Source of the DNA: CAWGAJ01 sp963820545
GTDB taxonomy: Bacteria > Planctomycetota > Planctomycetia > Pirellulales > Thermoguttaceae
Direction of reading: 5' to 3'
NCBI GenBank assembly: GCA_963820545.1
Contig: CAWGAJ010000001.1
Span: forward strand, 248,001-312,000
Length of the DNA stretch: 64,000 nt
In this document: positions 19,054 through 26,176 of the stretch, piece by piece
How the letters are laid out: each line of letters begins with the position of its first letter
Numbering within the stretch: the stretch's first letter is position 1
The notes under the pieces: model-generated
Database searches by the model: none
Told to the model about the DNA's origin: nothing
The model's input: the letters and a program-made list of their open reading frames with translations, nothing else
Position numbers and translations under genes: made by a program

Positions 19054-19533
19054 GTGATCAAGCCCGTTCTCCAAGCCCTGGTTTTGGCCGATAACGTATA
19101 TCAGGATAAGTCTACCGGGAAAATGATAATTGCCGGAACATTCAAGCAATTATTGTTTTCAAAATCTCATGAACATCCTGCCGAAAAACCTCCCGCCTCT
19201 GAAATATCGGCTGAAGGACAGCGCAGGCTGACGTGGCAGGAGGTTTGCCGATCCGGCTCGCCGCACGCTTATATTAGTCTAACGGGCGTGCATGGTTCAG
19301 TACCGCTGGAACTGCGTTACCTAGACTTATCTGATAATAAAGTATTATTGGCCACACAATTCACTGTCAATTGCCTGAACCCGTTGGAGACCATGGAATT
19401 TTCTTTAGTAATGCCGCCTCTGCCGATCCCCCACGCGGGAGTTTATTCCCTTGAACTTATCTCTAATAATGAACTCTTGGGATCGCTGCGAATAAACGCC
19501 GTCGATATTTCAGCATCTGAAAAGCAGGGCTAA
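19054..19533 (+). CDS. DUF6941-like protein
   Basis: The start is a GTG at 19054 (reads MIKPVLQALVLADNVYQD). The 159-residue product has the pattern ALVLADNVYQDKSTGKMIIA followed by GTF, a central insert and a C-terminal beta sandwich (SLVMPPLPIPHAGVYSLELI). This resembles small planctomycete DUF6941 proteins. No signal peptide is present, so it is probably cytoplasmic. It is the last host gene before tRNA-Phe and the integrated element. Confidence 0.55.
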   Translation: MIKPVLQALVLADNVYQDKSTGKMIIAGTFKQLLFSKSHEHPAEKPPASEISAEGQRRLTWQEVCRSGSPHAYISLTGVHGSVPLELRYLDLSDNKVLLATQFTVNCLNPLETMEFSLVMPPLPIPHAGVYSLELISNNELLGSLRINAVDISASEKQG

Positions 19534-19534
19534 G

Positions 19535-19708
19535 CCGCATTTCTCACGGTAGGGTGGGACGAGGTCGCACAAGTTATTGGTGGGTCTGCGCAAACTGATT
19601 AATATGAAATTTTCAGCCTGTAGGATGGCGAGCACTGAATCCGCGACCGAAGTCCCACCAAGAAAACTATTTGCTTGACCCACCCTACACGTTGGTGAGA
19701 AATGCGGA
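19535..19708. repeat. MITE-like element, copy A
   Basis: The element has terminal inverted repeats: gccgcatttctcac..gtagggtggg on the left and cccaccctac..gtgagaaatgcgg on the right. The interior (19559-19678) matches, in inverted orientation, the sequence at 51930-52044. Both copies include ttggtgggacttcggtcgcg and a gtcccaccctac end. It encodes nothing, although both copies give a similar short frame (LGGTSVAD..LAI.QA.N). The size and ends resemble a non-autonomous mobile element. Confidence 0.75.
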
Positions 19709-19731
19709 TTAAGAAATCTCTTTAATTGCAG

Positions 19732-19804
19732 TGGACAGGGCCGGGATTGAACCGGCGACACCTGGATTTTCAGTCCAGTGCTCTACCAACTGAGCTACCT
19801 GTCC
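19732..19804 (-). tRNA. tRNA-Phe (GAA)
   Basis: The reverse strand folds as a complete cloverleaf. The acceptor stem GGACAGG pairs with CCTGTCC, the D-arm contains AGCTCAGTTGGTAGAGC, the anticodon loop is CTGAAAA (anticodon GAA), and the T-arm is CCGGTTCAATCCCGG. CCA is not encoded. Its 5' 40 nt are duplicated at 32676-32715, so this gene is the integration target. The intact copy combines the host 3' part with the element-proximal 5' part. Confidence 0.96.
19765..19804. repeat. attL: 40-bp att core within tRNA-Phe
   Basis: This is identical over 40 bp to 32676-32715 and begins gattttcagtccagtgctct. Identity stops exactly at the tRNA 5' end on one side and just past the anticodon loop on the other. 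It marks the left boundary of the integrated element, next to the integrase gene. Confidence 0.93.
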
Positions 19805-19862
19805 ATAAATCTATAACTTCTTATTCTACAATCCGTTATAATCGGACCACTTTTTGTTTTTT

Positions 19863-19914
19863 AGGGATAAATATCCCTAAAACATTGGATTTATCCCTAA
19901 AGTCATGGTAAGAT
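19863..19914 (+). promoter_or_regulatory. Putative integrase promoter with agggata operators
   Basis: An inverted pair agggata-aa-tatccct (19863-19878) and a third copy ttatccctaa (19891-19900) overlap a possible promoter: TTGGAT at 19885, an 18-bp spacer, TAAGAT at 19909. The arrangement suggests a repressor that controls integrase expression. An RBS (agaggtg) precedes the ATG at 19933. Confidence 0.45.
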
Positions 19915-19932
19915 AGATAATAGAGGTGAAAT

Positions 19933-21015
19933 ATGAGAAAGCCTTATTATAAAAAACAATTACATGCGTGGTATTACAACCGTCCGGGTGATAACCGACC
20001 GATCCGCTTGTATTCGGAACCCACAAAAACGGCGGAAGGTGAAAAACTTGCATGGGCTGAGTATGGTAAAAAAACAGGTGATTGTCAACCTGTTACACTC
20101 GGCAACGATCCTACGTTTGCATTCATTGGGCATGAATACCTGGAAGCATTGCGGACGGGTGTAGGCCGAAAATCGGGCCGACCGGCAGCCGACAGTACAA
20201 TCTATGCCAATGAGCGGGCTGTAAATGGCTTCTATGCGTTTATCGGCGAGAAAACAAAGGTGTCTGAGATTACGGGCTTACACGTCGATAAATGGCTTGC
20301 CAAAGAAGAGAAAAAATGGAAGGAAAATAAAAAGCAAAACAAAAAGGGCAAGGATTACACGCCAACACAAAGACACAATTTAGCCCGTGACCTAGTAACT
20401 TGTTTCCGGTGGGCACGTAAGAAGGGTTTGATACGTGTAAACCCAATTGATGGGTACGAAAAAGATACGCCCAACAAACGCGATAAGGCACTAGATAGCA
20501 AACAGTGGCAAACGATCCTTGATAGTGTTGACGGCTGTTTCAAAGACGTGCTTATTGCATTATATGAAACTGGTTGCCGTCCGCAAGAGTTGCGTATTAT
20601 TGAAAATACAAACTTTGATCGGGGCGGTAAACGGTGGATAATTCCAAAAGAAAAGGCAAAAGGAAAAAAGAAAGATCGTATCATTGCCTTGACGCCTAGC
20701 ATTGTGGAAATTTGTGAGCGATTAGCGGCTAAATACCCGGTCGGGTCAATCTTCCGCAACAGTAAAAATCGCTCCTGGACACACAACGCCCTTGACCTGC
20801 GTTTCACCCACTTGTCAGAGAAGGTAGGATTCAAAGTGATCCCTTATATGATCCGCCACACGTTTGCAAGTCGGGGCAAAGCCAATGGTATGGATTCATC
20901 GTCTGTTGCTACGTTAATGGGAAACTCGCCTGCAATGGTTGACGGTACTTATGCACACCCTGAACAGATTGATCCGAATTATTTACAAGGGCTATTGCAA
21001 CAGGTGACACAATGA
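19933..21015 (+). CDS. Tyrosine recombinase / integrase
   Basis: A 360-residue phage-type integrase with an N-terminal arm-binding and SAM-like core-binding region (about 60-175). The catalytic domain has R216 (ETGCRPQELR), a Lys in the beta-hairpin (PKEKAKGKKKDR, 238-249), R308-H309 (YMIRHTFAS) and nucleophile Y340 (MVDGTYAHP). The His of the usual HxxR box is Tyr (Y305). It lies just inside attL and drives integration into tRNA-Phe. Its stop overlaps the start of a small membrane protein by ATGA. The same junction survives in a decayed copy at 33330-33394. Confidence 0.95.
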   Translation: MRKPYYKKQLHAWYYNRPGDNRPIRLYSEPTKTAEGEKLAWAEYGKKTGDCQPVTLGNDPTFAFIGHEYLEALRTGVGRKSGRPAADSTIYANERAVNGFYAFIGEKTKVSEITGLHVDKWLAKEEKKWKENKKQNKKGKDYTPTQRHNLARDLVTCFRWARKKGLIRVNPIDGYEKDTPNKRDKALDSKQWQTILDSVDGCFKDVLIALYETGCRPQELRIIENTNFDRGGKRWIIPKEKAKGKKKDRIIALTPSIVEICERLAAKYPVGSIFRNSKNRSWTHNALDLRFTHLSEKVGFKVIPYMIRHTFASRGKANGMDSSSVATLMGNSPAMVDGTYAHPEQIDPNYLQGLLQQVTQ

Positions 21016-21209
21016 AAAATTTTGACGAAGAAACTTTCATAAATAATGTGGCATTAGGGACCGATCCATTAACCAGTGCGGCAAGTGCAATTAATGATAA
21101 GCCAGAAAAACCATCTAAGCCGGGTGTCGGCCCCCGTTTTTTCACTTGGCTTATTGTTTTCTATATCGTGATTCTGTGCATCTTGATTCTTTACCTCATT
21201 TTGGGGTAA
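21012..21209 (+). CDS. Small single-pass membrane protein coupled to the integrase
   Basis: A 65-residue protein: a soluble acidic N-terminus (MKNFDEETFINNVALGTDPL), a Pro/Lys-rich hinge and one C-terminal membrane helix (FFTWLIVFYIVILCILILYL). It starts within the integrase stop codon (ATGA). A homologue at 33391-33582 (MKKFDPETFINLRLLGVDP) has the same architecture and the same overlap with an integrase remnant. The pair therefore travels as a module. Function unknown; it might tether a protein to the membrane or act in exclusion. Confidence 0.75.
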   Translation: MKNFDEETFINNVALGTDPLTSAASAINDKPEKPSKPGVGPRFFTWLIVFYIVILCILILYLILG

Positions 21210-21278
21210 TTCTAAAAAAGCCCACCCATTGCAACCCGATTCTAAAAGACTATAATACGGGCAAAGGAGGGTGGGAGT

Positions 21279-22295
21279 ATGTTACGCAAAGTCTTTCTTC
21301 TTTTCTTTTTGCTGGTAACTCCTATATCGGCCCGAACCTGGACCGATTCGACTGGTAAATTTTCTACTGACGCCACACTTGCCGATTGTCAAGGCGGTAT
21401 TGCATACCTCCAAAAAGTCGATGGAAAAATTGTGGCGGTCTCGGTCACTAAACTAAGTAAGGCCGATCAAGATTTTCTTAAAACTACTCTTCCATCGGTC
21501 AGTATAATTTCGGGAAAGGTGGTCGGGGTAACGGACGGGGACACCATAACCGTTTTGGACGATACGAAAACTCAATATAAAATCCGTTTGGAAGGAATTG
21601 ACGCCCCGGAAAGTGGTCAAGCCTACGGCACACAAGCGAAACAAGCATTAAGTGACAAAGTTTTTGACAAAGATGTAAAAATTGAATGGCGGAAAAAAGA
21701 CCAGTATCAAAGAACATTAGGACACATTTTTGTTGATAATCATTGGATCAACAAAGAAATGATCGAAGAGGGGTGGGCTTGGCATTACAAAGAATTTTCA
21801 AAATCGGCTGTACTTGCTGACGCCGAGAAGCAAGCCCGAAACAATCAAGCAGGACTTTGGAAGGATTCAAACCCGATTGAACCGTGGGTATTTCGTAATC
21901 CGGCCTTAGCCGAATCCGATCCTTTTGAAACTAAAACCACTACACTTAAAACTAAAACCACTGAACCGCAAACAGCCGATGAAAAAGAGCAAATAGTTTA
22001 CGTTACCAAAACAGGGAGCAAATATCATAGTGCCGGTTGCCGTTATCTTGCAAAAAGTAGTATCCCCATGCCTCTAAGTGAAGCGGTAAAACGGTACTCA
22101 CCTTGTAGTGTCTGTAATCCTCCAAGACCGAAAGAAACAAAAACATCAAGTGAAACTCTTGTCACACCTCCCACCGCAAAAGAATCCTATACGCCTCCAC
22201 CTGATACCTCAAGTGATAGGGTTCAAGTCAAGGGCTACTATCGCAAGGATGGAACCTACGTTAGACCCCATACCCGTAGTAAACCTAGTAAATGA
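21279..22295 (+). CDS. Secreted SNase-like nuclease with SHD1 domain
   Basis: A signal peptide (1-18, KVFLLFFLLVTPISA) leads into an SHD1-like domain (20-70: RTWTDSTGKFSTDATLADC, ending KLSKADQDFLK). A staphylococcal-nuclease domain (75-195) follows with DGDT (86-89), KIRLEGIDAPE (101-111) and QYQRTLG (142-148). These supply the catalytic Asp, Arg, Glu and Arg of thermonuclease. A Cys module comes next (YHSAGCRYL..PCSVCNPP, 249-282), as in competence-type nucleases, and a C-terminal GYYRKDGTYVRPHTRSKP motif. SHD1 is frequent in planctomycete proteins, so the gene is adapted to this host group. A strong RBS (aaggaggg) precedes the start. Confidence 0.9.
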   Translation: MLRKVFLLFFLLVTPISARTWTDSTGKFSTDATLADCQGGIAYLQKVDGKIVAVSVTKLSKADQDFLKTTLPSVSIISGKVVGVTDGDTITVLDDTKTQYKIRLEGIDAPESGQAYGTQAKQALSDKVFDKDVKIEWRKKDQYQRTLGHIFVDNHWINKEMIEEGWAWHYKEFSKSAVLADAEKQARNNQAGLWKDSNPIEPWVFRNPALAESDPFETKTTTLKTKTTEPQTADEKEQIVYVTKTGSKYHSAGCRYLAKSSIPMPLSEAVKRYSPCSVCNPPRPKETKTSSETLVTPPTAKESYTPPPDTSSDRVQVKGYYRKDGTYVRPHTRSKPSK

Positions 22296-22403
22296 TTTTT
22301 CCAAGCAGCCATAGTATCAAACGTAAAAACCAATTAGGTTTTGCATACTGGGTATCAAGATATTTTTGTGCTTGCTGTTTGTATTCGTTATAGTTCATTA
22401 AAA

Positions 22404-22568
22404 TTATTTAGTTGGTTTGGGCGGTTCTTCTTTACTTTTCTCTTTGCGTTGATCCTCTTCCTCTTTGCGGTCAATGTCATAATTGTATCTTTTTTCGAGA
22501 CTGTAGTTGTATCTTTTATCAAGACTGTAATCGTATTTCGGATCAATATCCATTATTTTCCTTTCCAT
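22404..22568 (-). CDS. Small Tyr-repeat, Lys/Glu-rich protein
   Basis: A 54-codon frame reading MDIDPKYDYSLDKRYNYSLE then KRYNYDIDRKEEED and a basic Pro/Lys tail. The unit Y(D/N)Y(S)L(D/E)KRYNY repeats two to three times. The internal ATG at 22553 has a good RBS (ggaaagg) and may be the true start. It is the last gene of the leftward operon, after a hairpin. Function unknown; the repeats suggest a binding peptide or structural role. Confidence 0.45.
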   Translation of the reverse strand: MERKIMDIDPKYDYSLDKRYNYSLEKRYNYDIDRKEEEDQRKEKSKEEPPKPTK

Positions 22569-22576
22569 AAAAAATT

Positions 22577-22607
22577 GACGGGCAGCGTGGAGGGATTACT
22601 GCCCGTC
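22577..22607 (-). terminator. Hairpin terminator after the collagen-like gene
   Basis: On the reverse strand gacgggcag..ctgcccgtc forms a 9-bp perfect stem followed by aattttttatgg. It sits 10 bp after the stop of the collagen-like gene. Some read-through would be needed to express the small gene downstream. Confidence 0.65.
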
Positions 22608-22616
22608 TTTCCCTCG

Positions 22617-23513
22617 CTATACCATGAGCCAAGTTTCTGAAAACGCCCTACCTAGGAGCATTGTCAATTGGAGCACGTCGGGGTATAAAGCATTAACATC
22701 TAAATTTCCCGTTATCTTCCCCGCAAAATTCGGGCTGAGATAATACTGTAAGCCGGGAACTAAACCGTCCGAATCCTCTTCGATAACCGCATTCCATTGT
22801 TCCTTAGTGAACACACAAGGACCAGAGAAATTACAGACCCCGGATTGACTGGGCGGAATAATTTCTGTAGCCATAGCAATCACGCGACTCTTCTCTGGAT
22901 AATCGGGATCGACATACGCAGGATAAATTGACAGACCATCGCGGCAAACGGGCATCCCTGGTAAAATTGTTGTATCGCTGGTATTCAATAATTTTTGTGT
23001 GAGAATGCCTAGACCTTTTGCGGAGTCTCCCTTGTCCCCTTTTTTCCCCGTGGAACCACCTGGACCTTGAGGGCCAGTTAAATGAGGCCCTAGGACCTTC
23101 CCATTAACCTCTAGTCTATCAAAGTCGCGTCCCTTCCCGAAACCGACCGTTAATTTTAGTGTCGGGATTACAGCATCCTTGCCCGGGGCACCATCTTTTG
23201 GAATTGGAAAATCGACGCCGGGCATAGGTGTTTTTCCATCGACTCCATCTTTCGGAATTGAAAAATCAATACCGGGAATTGGCGTCTTACCATCGACTCC
23301 ATTTTTTGGGATCGGAAAATCAATACCGGGAATTGGCGTCTTACCATCGACACCATCTTTGGGAATTTTAAAATTATTTAATTTCTCCCAGATAGTTTGA
23401 ATCTGAGACGATAATTTCTGGATTGCAGACCATATCGGGTCGGGTCCGAAATACTGACCGTCAACCGACATGGCATTTTTATCGAATTCATCTTGACTTA
23501 ATTTTTTAACCAT
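22617..23513 (-). CDS. Collagen-like phage-type fibre protein
   Basis: A 298-residue protein in three parts. The N-terminal 45 residues contain a short coiled coil (AIQKLSSQIQTIWEKLNNF). Residues about 48-115 contain four 18-residue repeats of the form IPKDGVDGKTPIPGIDFP. Residues 137-165 contain collagen-like Gly-X-Y (TGPQGPGGSTGKKGDKGDS). The C-terminal domain (about 170-298) is globular and ends YPDVLQLTMLLGRAFSETW. Collagen-like segments followed by a small head are typical of virion fibres. In an element without recognisable capsid genes this could instead decorate a helper particle or the cell surface. Confidence 0.7.
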   Translation of the reverse strand: MVKKLSQDEFDKNAMSVDGQYFGPDPIWSAIQKLSSQIQTIWEKLNNFKIPKDGVDGKTPIPGIDFPIPKNGVDGKTPIPGIDFSIPKDGVDGKTPMPGVDFPIPKDGAPGKDAVIPTLKLTVGFGKGRDFDRLEVNGKVLGPHLTGPQGPGGSTGKKGDKGDSAKGLGILTQKLLNTSDTTILPGMPVCRDGLSIYPAYVDPDYPEKSRVIAMATEIIPPSQSGVCNFSGPCVFTKEQWNAVIEEDSDGLVPGLQYYLSPNFAGKITGNLDVNALYPDVLQLTMLLGRAFSETWLMV

Positions 23514-23515
23514 AT

Positions 23516-24046
23516 TTATTTCTCTAAATAATTTGCTGCCTTACGGACAATGTGTGGATCATCTTTTAAGTATCCAATTCCACGATTACACTGATTACAC
23601 AATAGACCTCTAAATTTACCTGTTTGATGATTGTGGTCTTTATGTGGAGTCTTTTGAAAAGGTTGGCCACAAATTGCACAGGAATTATTTTGTTGTTTTA
23701 GTATTAAATTGTATTGATCTTCCGTAAGATTGTATTTTTTAAGTTGACGTATTTGATTGTGTGCTTTACCTTTTGGTGTTTGATTGAATGCTCTCCTTTG
23801 GGCTCTATATTTTGGTGTTTGTTGGCGCACTTTTTTCTGGACCAATCTTTCTGGCGTTTGATCGTATGCTTTCCATTTTGGCAGTTGACGTTGTATTTTC
23901 AGATATTCTTTTCTAGTTTTACACCCGACTAAATGTTCAGGATTTATACAGCGTCTATTGCTACAAGTTGATATAACGAATTTAGCATTGACAAGAGAAT
24001 GTCGAATCTTAGTAGCGGGTCTATTATGAATTATGCAATCATTCAA
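23516..24046 (-). CDS. HNH / recombination endonuclease VII-like protein
   Basis: This 176-residue protein has two Cys/His modules. The N-terminal one (CSNRRCINPEHLVGCKTRKE, about 32-51) resembles an HNH homing-endonuclease half. The C-terminal one (CAICGQPFQKTPHKDHNHQT then GLLCNQCNRGIGYLKDD) is a clear endonuclease VII module with four Cys ligands and the DHNH catalytic centre. Between them is a QTP-spaced basic linker repeated about five times (QTPERLVQ, QTPKYRAQ, QTPKGKAH) that could contact DNA. Possible roles are junction resolution during packaging, or homing. Confidence 0.8.
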   Translation of the reverse strand: MNDCIIHNRPATKIRHSLVNAKFVISTCSNRRCINPEHLVGCKTRKEYLKIQRQLPKWKAYDQTPERLVQKKVRQQTPKYRAQRRAFNQTPKGKAHNQIRQLKKYNLTEDQYNLILKQQNNSCAICGQPFQKTPHKDHNHQTGKFRGLLCNQCNRGIGYLKDDPHIVRKAANYLEK

Positions 24047-24078
24047 TTTTGCCTCTCAAGTGGGTTGATATAAAAGAT

Positions 24079-24109
24079 AGTCAAAGCACAGTTTTTAATT
24101 GTGCTTTGA
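24079..24109 (-). terminator. Hairpin between HNH gene and upstream small gene
   Basis: An 11-bp perfect inverted repeat (gtcaaagcaca..tgtgctttgac) followed on the reverse strand by tatcttttat. It lies between two leftward genes and may attenuate transcription. Confidence 0.5.
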
Positions 24110-24121
24110 CTCAATAGTTGT

Positions 24122-24304
24122 TTACGGATGACTTATCCAAACTGGTCCACTTGCACCGCTTGCCCCAACTTGGAGAATGTAAAATCCCGGATCAGTTGGA
24201 GCCGGTGGTATATTGTCATTCAGCGGACCTGTCGGTCCAGTTGCACCCGTGACGCCCTTATCTATGGCCGCATTAGTTGGATTTGTGTAATTAAATTCAG
24301 ACAT
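24122..24304 (-). CDS. Short collagen-like protein
   Basis: A 60-residue protein: MSEFNYTNPTNAAIDKG, then GVTGATGPTGP (collagen-like triplets), a Pro-rich turn and a C-terminal strand ending GASGPVWISHP. It resembles the collagen segment of the larger fibre gene downstream. It may be a small particle-decoration peptide. RBS-like gaggagaaa lies upstream of the ATG. Confidence 0.55.
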   Translation of the reverse strand: MSEFNYTNPTNAAIDKGVTGATGPTGPLNDNIPPAPTDPGFYILQVGASGASGPVWISHP

Positions 24305-24320
24305 TAGTTTTCTCCTCTGT

Positions 24321-24572
24321 TTAATGTGTTTGATTGTGACGTGTTAATTGTTCATTCAAACTAGAAAATCTAGCTTTGAATTTTTGCACAAAACTATCAT
24401 CGGGTCCTAGGACACTGATAAGATAATTGGTTACTTTATCCACGCTTGTTATTCCGTCGGTTGCCGTCGGGTTTGCATCCTCTAAGCATGTTAATAACAC
24501 GCGAAAAGGTTCGGCTTCGTATGCTGTTGAGTTTCTCAATTCTTTGAGTAAATGTGTGAATGCTGATGACAT
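24321..24572 (-). CDS. Small helical protein of unknown function
   Basis: An 83-residue mainly helical, soluble protein (MSSAFTHLLKELRNSTAYEA). No motif was recognised. It lies in the leftward operon between the coiled-coil protein and the short collagen-like protein, with an RBS-like aggagaaat before the ATG. It could be an assembly or regulatory factor; this is a guess from position only. Confidence 0.45.
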   Translation of the reverse strand: MSSAFTHLLKELRNSTAYEAEPFRVLLTCLEDANPTATDGITSVDKVTNYLISVLGPDDSFVQKFKARFSSLNEQLTRHNQTH

Positions 24573-24604
24573 AGATTTCTCCTAATAAAAATAATAACAA
24601 GGGC

Positions 24605-24638
24605 CACCCAGCCACCGGTTCCAGAAAGTGGCCGGGTG
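24605..24638 (-). terminator. Hairpin downstream of coiled-coil gene
   Basis: An 11-bp stem with one G-T pair (cacccagccac..gtggccgggtg), followed on the reverse strand by ggcccttgttattattttt. It lies just after the stop at 24649. Confidence 0.55.
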
Positions 24639-24648
24639 TTCTGGGCGG

Positions 24649-25392
24649 TCAAACAATGACCTCTTTGCCCTTATTTGCTTCGGTAATTTGTTCATTCAAT
24701 TTTGCGTCAGTTGCCAAGACCTCTGCCGTTTCGATTGTGTGTTGCGTTTTCAATGCTTCTAGCCTTTGCAAACGCTGGTCATATAATTTACTACTCTCCT
24801 TGTAATACAAGTCGGGATTCTCGGCTGCTATTACTTTTAATACGATCCTAGCGTCAATCTCATCCTGATTATTTTCAATTCCTTGTGCCGACAGTAAGCC
24901 CAACTCTGCCGACTCGATAGCCGATTTTATTTTCGGATTATTTTCGCGTTCATAATCCGCTAGACGTTGCTCCATGAGTCTATCAATCTGTGCTTCCCGT
25001 TCCTTCGCAGCCTTCTCTAGGCTTTTGATTGTTTCGGTCGGGCATCGGTTGCCGGGTCGATCATTCCGTAATCTTTCCGCAAGCACGATAGCGGGATAGT
25101 TTTTCGGCCGAATTAAATGCGGTGGTGTTTCACCTGCCGCAAGCCGTTTTGCTTCCGCCTCTGCTTGGACTAACTTGTCTCTTGCCTCTTTTTGCAACTG
25201 CCGATAATGAACCCGTTCATCGAAAGTTTTTCGAGTCCCGTCAGGGTGAAAAAATGCGGGGTCCAATTCCCCCGTTTCTGTTTTTTTCTGATTGCGAAAA
25301 GCAACCCGTTGCTCATACGTTAAGCCGTATGGTGTGCCGTCAGCCATTGTGGGTTGATCCGTGGGTAATCCGTTAATCATTGTTTTTTCCAT
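24649..25392 (-). CDS. Coiled-coil, scaffold-like protein
   Basis: A 247-residue, highly charged protein with long predicted helices (RQLQKEARDKLVQAEAEAKR, KSLEKAAKEREAQIDRLMEQ, KLYDQRLQRLEALKTQHTIE). It has no signal or membrane segment. Phage scaffolding proteins and satellite capsid-size redirecting proteins often look like this, but sequence alone cannot show it. It lies downstream of the terminase genes. This is the longest leftward gene without a recognised family other than the fibre. Confidence 0.5.
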   Translation of the reverse strand: MEKTMINGLPTDQPTMADGTPYGLTYEQRVAFRNQKKTETGELDPAFFHPDGTRKTFDERVHYRQLQKEARDKLVQAEAEAKRLAAGETPPHLIRPKNYPAIVLAERLRNDRPGNRCPTETIKSLEKAAKEREAQIDRLMEQRLADYERENNPKIKSAIESAELGLLSAQGIENNQDEIDARIVLKVIAAENPDLYYKESSKLYDQRLQRLEALKTQHTIETAEVLATDAKLNEQITEANKGKEVIV

Positions 25393-25439
25393 GTTATTTC
25401 TCCGTGAGAATTAAATTTTACTGACAAAATTAAACCGTG

Positions 25440-25673
25440 TCAGTCTTTCGGTTGTTTGTAAGTTGCGGCTATAAATTCATATTCTTTGTGTTCCGCATCG
25501 GCAATACTTCGCTTAAAAGTTTTTTGGCCAATGTCTTTTACGTAATAATCTGTGCCCGATGCCAAACCATGTAGATGCAAAAGTCCAAAAACAAAAACAG
25601 GCTCTAAAATATCACGGTCAAAAGTCCAGTGATATTTTTTACATAAAGCAAGCATTTTTTCTAAAGCGACCAT
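25440..25673 (-). CDS. Small protein of unknown function
   Basis: A 77-residue soluble protein (MVALEKMLALCKKYHWTFDR) with alternating helices and a short strand, ending EFIAATYKQPKD. It was not recognised. It lies between the coiled-coil gene and the gene at 25763, separated from the latter by a hairpin. A credible gene by its place in a packed operon. Confidence 0.45.
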   Translation of the reverse strand: MVALEKMLALCKKYHWTFDRDILEPVFVFGLLHLHGLASGTDYYVKDIGQKTFKRSIADAEHKEYEFIAATYKQPKD

Positions 25674-25689
25674 ATTTTTTATTTCCTAC

Positions 25690-25725
25690 CCGGCAATCAA
25701 ACGTCCGAAAGCCGCCGATTGCCGG
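25690..25725 (-). terminator. Intergenic hairpin in the leftward operon
   Basis: A 9-bp perfect inverted repeat (ccggcaatc..gattgccgg) with an 18-nt loop. The T-run is weak (reverse strand taggaaataaaaaa), so it may be an RNA-processing or attenuation site instead of a true terminator. Confidence 0.4.
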
Positions 25726-25762
25726 GGAACCATGTAAGTAATGAGGAAACTTACCGGCTCAT

Positions 25763-26176
25763 TTATAAGTTGTCATGTGGTGTCGATTCAAACAGTGCAA
25801 TATGGTACATAAGCATTTCACGAAAAACATCAACGAAATTTTCAACAGTAGCGTAAACATAATAATAGTTTTCAGCCGGTCTATCGTGATAACATTCTAT
25901 GCAAATTTGTAATGGATCATCCCAGATTGGATACACTCGACAAAACATCGGTTTACCGAATTCATCCCAATTCAAACGGCACTCACCTGGACCGCCACCA
26001 TCATTAAATAATAAGCCTTGATAGCCGTCATAACTTCTTAATACGTTTTTGAGCATACCCGCTGTTGCGGTATATTGCTCTTGCATCGTTTGTTGCGTCT
26101 GGCGTCTGGCTTGCTTTTCTTCCGCAATTACTTTGCGTGCCGTTTCTAATGCAATATCATCTTTTTCATGGTTCAT
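25763..26176 (-). CDS. Protein of unknown function coupled to the terminase nuclease
   Basis: The start is set at the ATG at 26176 (MNHEKDDIALETARKVIAEE), which overlaps the nuclease stop as ATGA. The longer frame to 26203 is less likely. The 137-residue product has an N-terminal coiled coil (about 5-40) and a mixed alpha/beta C-terminal domain with CRVYPIWDDPLQICIECYHD. Coupling to terminase suggests a packaging or head-related accessory role, but no family was recognised. Confidence 0.5.
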   Translation of the reverse strand: MNHEKDDIALETARKVIAEEKQARRQTQQTMQEQYTATAGMLKNVLRSYDGYQGLLFNDGGGPGECRLNWDEFGKPMFCRVYPIWDDPLQICIECYHDRPAENYYYVYATVENFVDVFREMLMYHIALFESTPHDNL

